Assembly: GCF_910592395.1 (NCBI RefSeq) | Contig: NC_088326.1 | Span: 5,711,001-5,775,000, forward strand | Direction: 5' to 3' | Length of the DNA stretch: 64,000 bases | Source: Lineus longissimus | Lineage: Eukaryota > Nemertea > Pilidiophora > Heteronemertea > Lineidae | Shown: positions 62,388-64,000 of the stretch, one piece after another | Numbering within the stretch: the stretch's first letter is position 1 | Layout: the number at the start of each line of letters is the position of its first letter | Position numbers and translations under genes: made by a program | Notes under the pieces: generated by a model | Seen by the model: the letters and a program-made list of their open reading frames with translations, nothing else | Database searches by the model: none | Told to the model about the DNA's origin: nothing

Positions 62388-62494
62388 ATGGCGATCACTA
62401 CTATTGCCCTGTTGTTGCTTGGTTTTTGTTACAAAATACAAGCCTCAAATAGTGTAACACCTTTAGTATCGATTATCGGACTGATTAGGAAATG
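62388..62494 (+). CDS. Candidate signal-peptide first exon of another gene
   Basis: ATG at 62388 opens MAITTIALLLLGFCYKIQAS..., a convincing hydrophobic signal sequence with cleavage expected after KIQA. The frame continues to ...SIIGLIRK and reaches GTACGT at 62495, a plausible splice donor; without splicing it ends at TAA about 10 bases later. Downstream exons would lie beyond 64000 or be too short to see. A chance hydrophobic stretch cannot be excluded. Confidence 0.35.
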
Positions 62495-64000
62495 GTACGT
62501 ATTTTAAAGAGGTTCTAAAATCCCTTTAAGACAGAGAATGCCCGACATCACGCCATTGCACGGGAAATTAAAATCAATGTTGTCTCTTATAGACGAAATG
62601 CTCTATATCTCTGAGCTGAATAAGGTATCATTTTGTTCGTCTTGGTAATATCTTTACAATGAATCAATAACATAGCATCTGAGTTCTGGAAACTTTTACC
62701 CACCCTTTTGAAAAAAAAAAGATTATTTTTTTAATTTCTGAAGTTCAAGATTCTCAGTCTTTATGAATTCGTTCTATACTTAGACAGACATATTTCAGTG
62801 ATGCCACTGCAGCGTGCACATATACACTACAATATGTATGTCTGGAACTAATTACAGCTCCAGTGCGCTGCCTTGCAGATTTTGTATCCACCATATCGTC
62901 GATGACTTCACAAAGTGACCAATCTGCCATTGTTTTGGTGAATTTGAGATAACAGCGCCATCTGTGTCCTACTACCCATGTCTACTACATACCAATTATC
63001 ATGGTGATATTGAAAGTAGTTTTCATATTAAAATATAGGGCTGTGCGTCCAATCCAGAGTCATTCGATTTTTCATTCTCAAAATAAATATTTTGCTGATT
63101 GACAACTTTGTGAAATCATCGATGATATTTCATGTGTAGAGAAATACTGTCAGAACACAACTTATTCTAAGGTATAAGTTAGCGTGTTGCAAACTAGTGC
63201 AGAATGAGCGTCAAATAGTCAACGTTAAACATTCAATTACAGAATCACCAATATTTTAGTTGTTTGCGACAAAAAAAGGTCGAACAACCTTGTGAACGAA
63301 ATCCGAACTAATAAGCTACTAGGACAACAGTCAAAATGGGTTCATTTGGAAATAATGAACTGACTTCTCTCGCTGCGTACAATAACAACATGGGCCAATG
63401 ACTGTTCTTCAATAAAGAACCAAATTTTATACTGTTGAACGGGCTAAAATAATGCAATCTTCTTGATGCACACTACCACAGTTGATTCGAACTATTCGTG
63501 CTTGTCTTTATTCTGGTGTGACGAAAATGTTAGTGCCCTTATACCACGTCCTTCCCAGAACAACGCACGGTTAGACTATTCCGCTTCTTTCGCTTTGGCA
63601 CAAACAATTCCGATCTACTCCTCTGACTCAAAGTGATATTTTTTCCGCCATGTAATATTTATTATATATAAAAAGTCCATTTTGGGGCTGTGAAAATGTA
63701 TCTCCTATTTCCCGTTCTAATACTTGTAATAAGTCCAACTTATAAACAAATCGTCCTATCAAAACATTGTTGAGAGAGATTCCCGTGATATTTCATTATA
63801 ATTTTAATACCCCAAATCGGTCTTTTGTGGACGTATGAATGCCTCATCAGGATAGAATGTCTGGTGGGCTAATGAATGTCAATTACATGTATTCGCGTTG
63901 AATTTCATTGGTAATGACAGTCCTAGGGTCATAATGTAGCATGATCCGTCGCCTATCAGAGGGTCAGACACAAGGCGGACATTTTCGACCATTTCGACTG
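62495..64000. other. Non-coding or intronic sequence to the window edge
   Basis: AT-rich with no recognisable domain. If 62388-62494 is an exon, this is its first intron. A second short hydrophobic frame (MYLLFPVLILVIS, ATG 63696) is noted but has no good donor. Confidence 0.4.

Noticed and set aside
63665-63760. TATATAAA followed by a short hydrophobic frame (MYLLFPVLILVIS)
   Set aside because: The TATA-like motif is only about 25 bases before the ATG, the frame stops after 25 codons and no convincing donor follows.

Overview
The window is a piece of an animal genome, most likely a marine invertebrate. It has spliced genes with GT/AG junctions, metazoan-type transposable elements, minisatellites and an interstitial TTAGGG-type repeat. 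The lineage cannot be fixed from sequence alone; amphioxus, hemichordate, echinoderm, brachiopod or mollusc would all fit. There is no sign of a bacterial or viral genome.

The left 58 kb is a tandem array of one roughly 7 kb unit. Copies start at about 1 (A, window edge), 18166 (B), 25228 (C, internally deleted), 27947 (D, re-entering in mid-minisatellite) and 50201 (E), and homology stops near 57852. Each complete unit carries, in order: a minus-strand aspartic-protease relic of an LTR retrotransposon, a 51-bp minisatellite, a three-exon plus-strand gene, a 3' region with a conserved AATAAA, and an AT-rich spacer.

The gene is the main content. Exon 1 (64 nt) encodes a signal peptide. Exon 2 (237 nt) and exon 3 (251 nt with stop) each encode a small cysteine-rich module of PAN/Apple type. 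Both introns are phase 1. Four copies (A, B, D, E) keep identical exon lengths, splice sites and open frames, predicting secreted proteins of 183 aa. Unit C keeps only the end of exon 3, joined in frame to the minisatellite. I do not recognise a named gene; the arrangement looks like a recently expanded family of secreted PAN-domain proteins.

Most length differences between units come from insertions. Intron 1 of A (about 9.8 kb) holds an 8.5-kb DNA transposon with 0.33-kb inverted termini, a decayed minus-strand transposase-like gene and a nested LINE 3' end. Intron 1 of D (about 17.8 kb) holds a nest of repeats: an 81-bp minisatellite, tRNA-derived repeats, a 1-kb fold-back carrying telomere-like repeats, a Helitron Rep fragment flanked by in-frame minisatellites, and a 5'-truncated LINE. 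Unit E carries a gag-like fragment, a partial second exon 3 and a 727-bp MITE with a 9-bp target duplication.

From 57853 to 64000 the sequence is single copy and largely non-coding, with a 280-bp direct duplication and one candidate signal-peptide exon near 62388 that could start another gene beyond the window.
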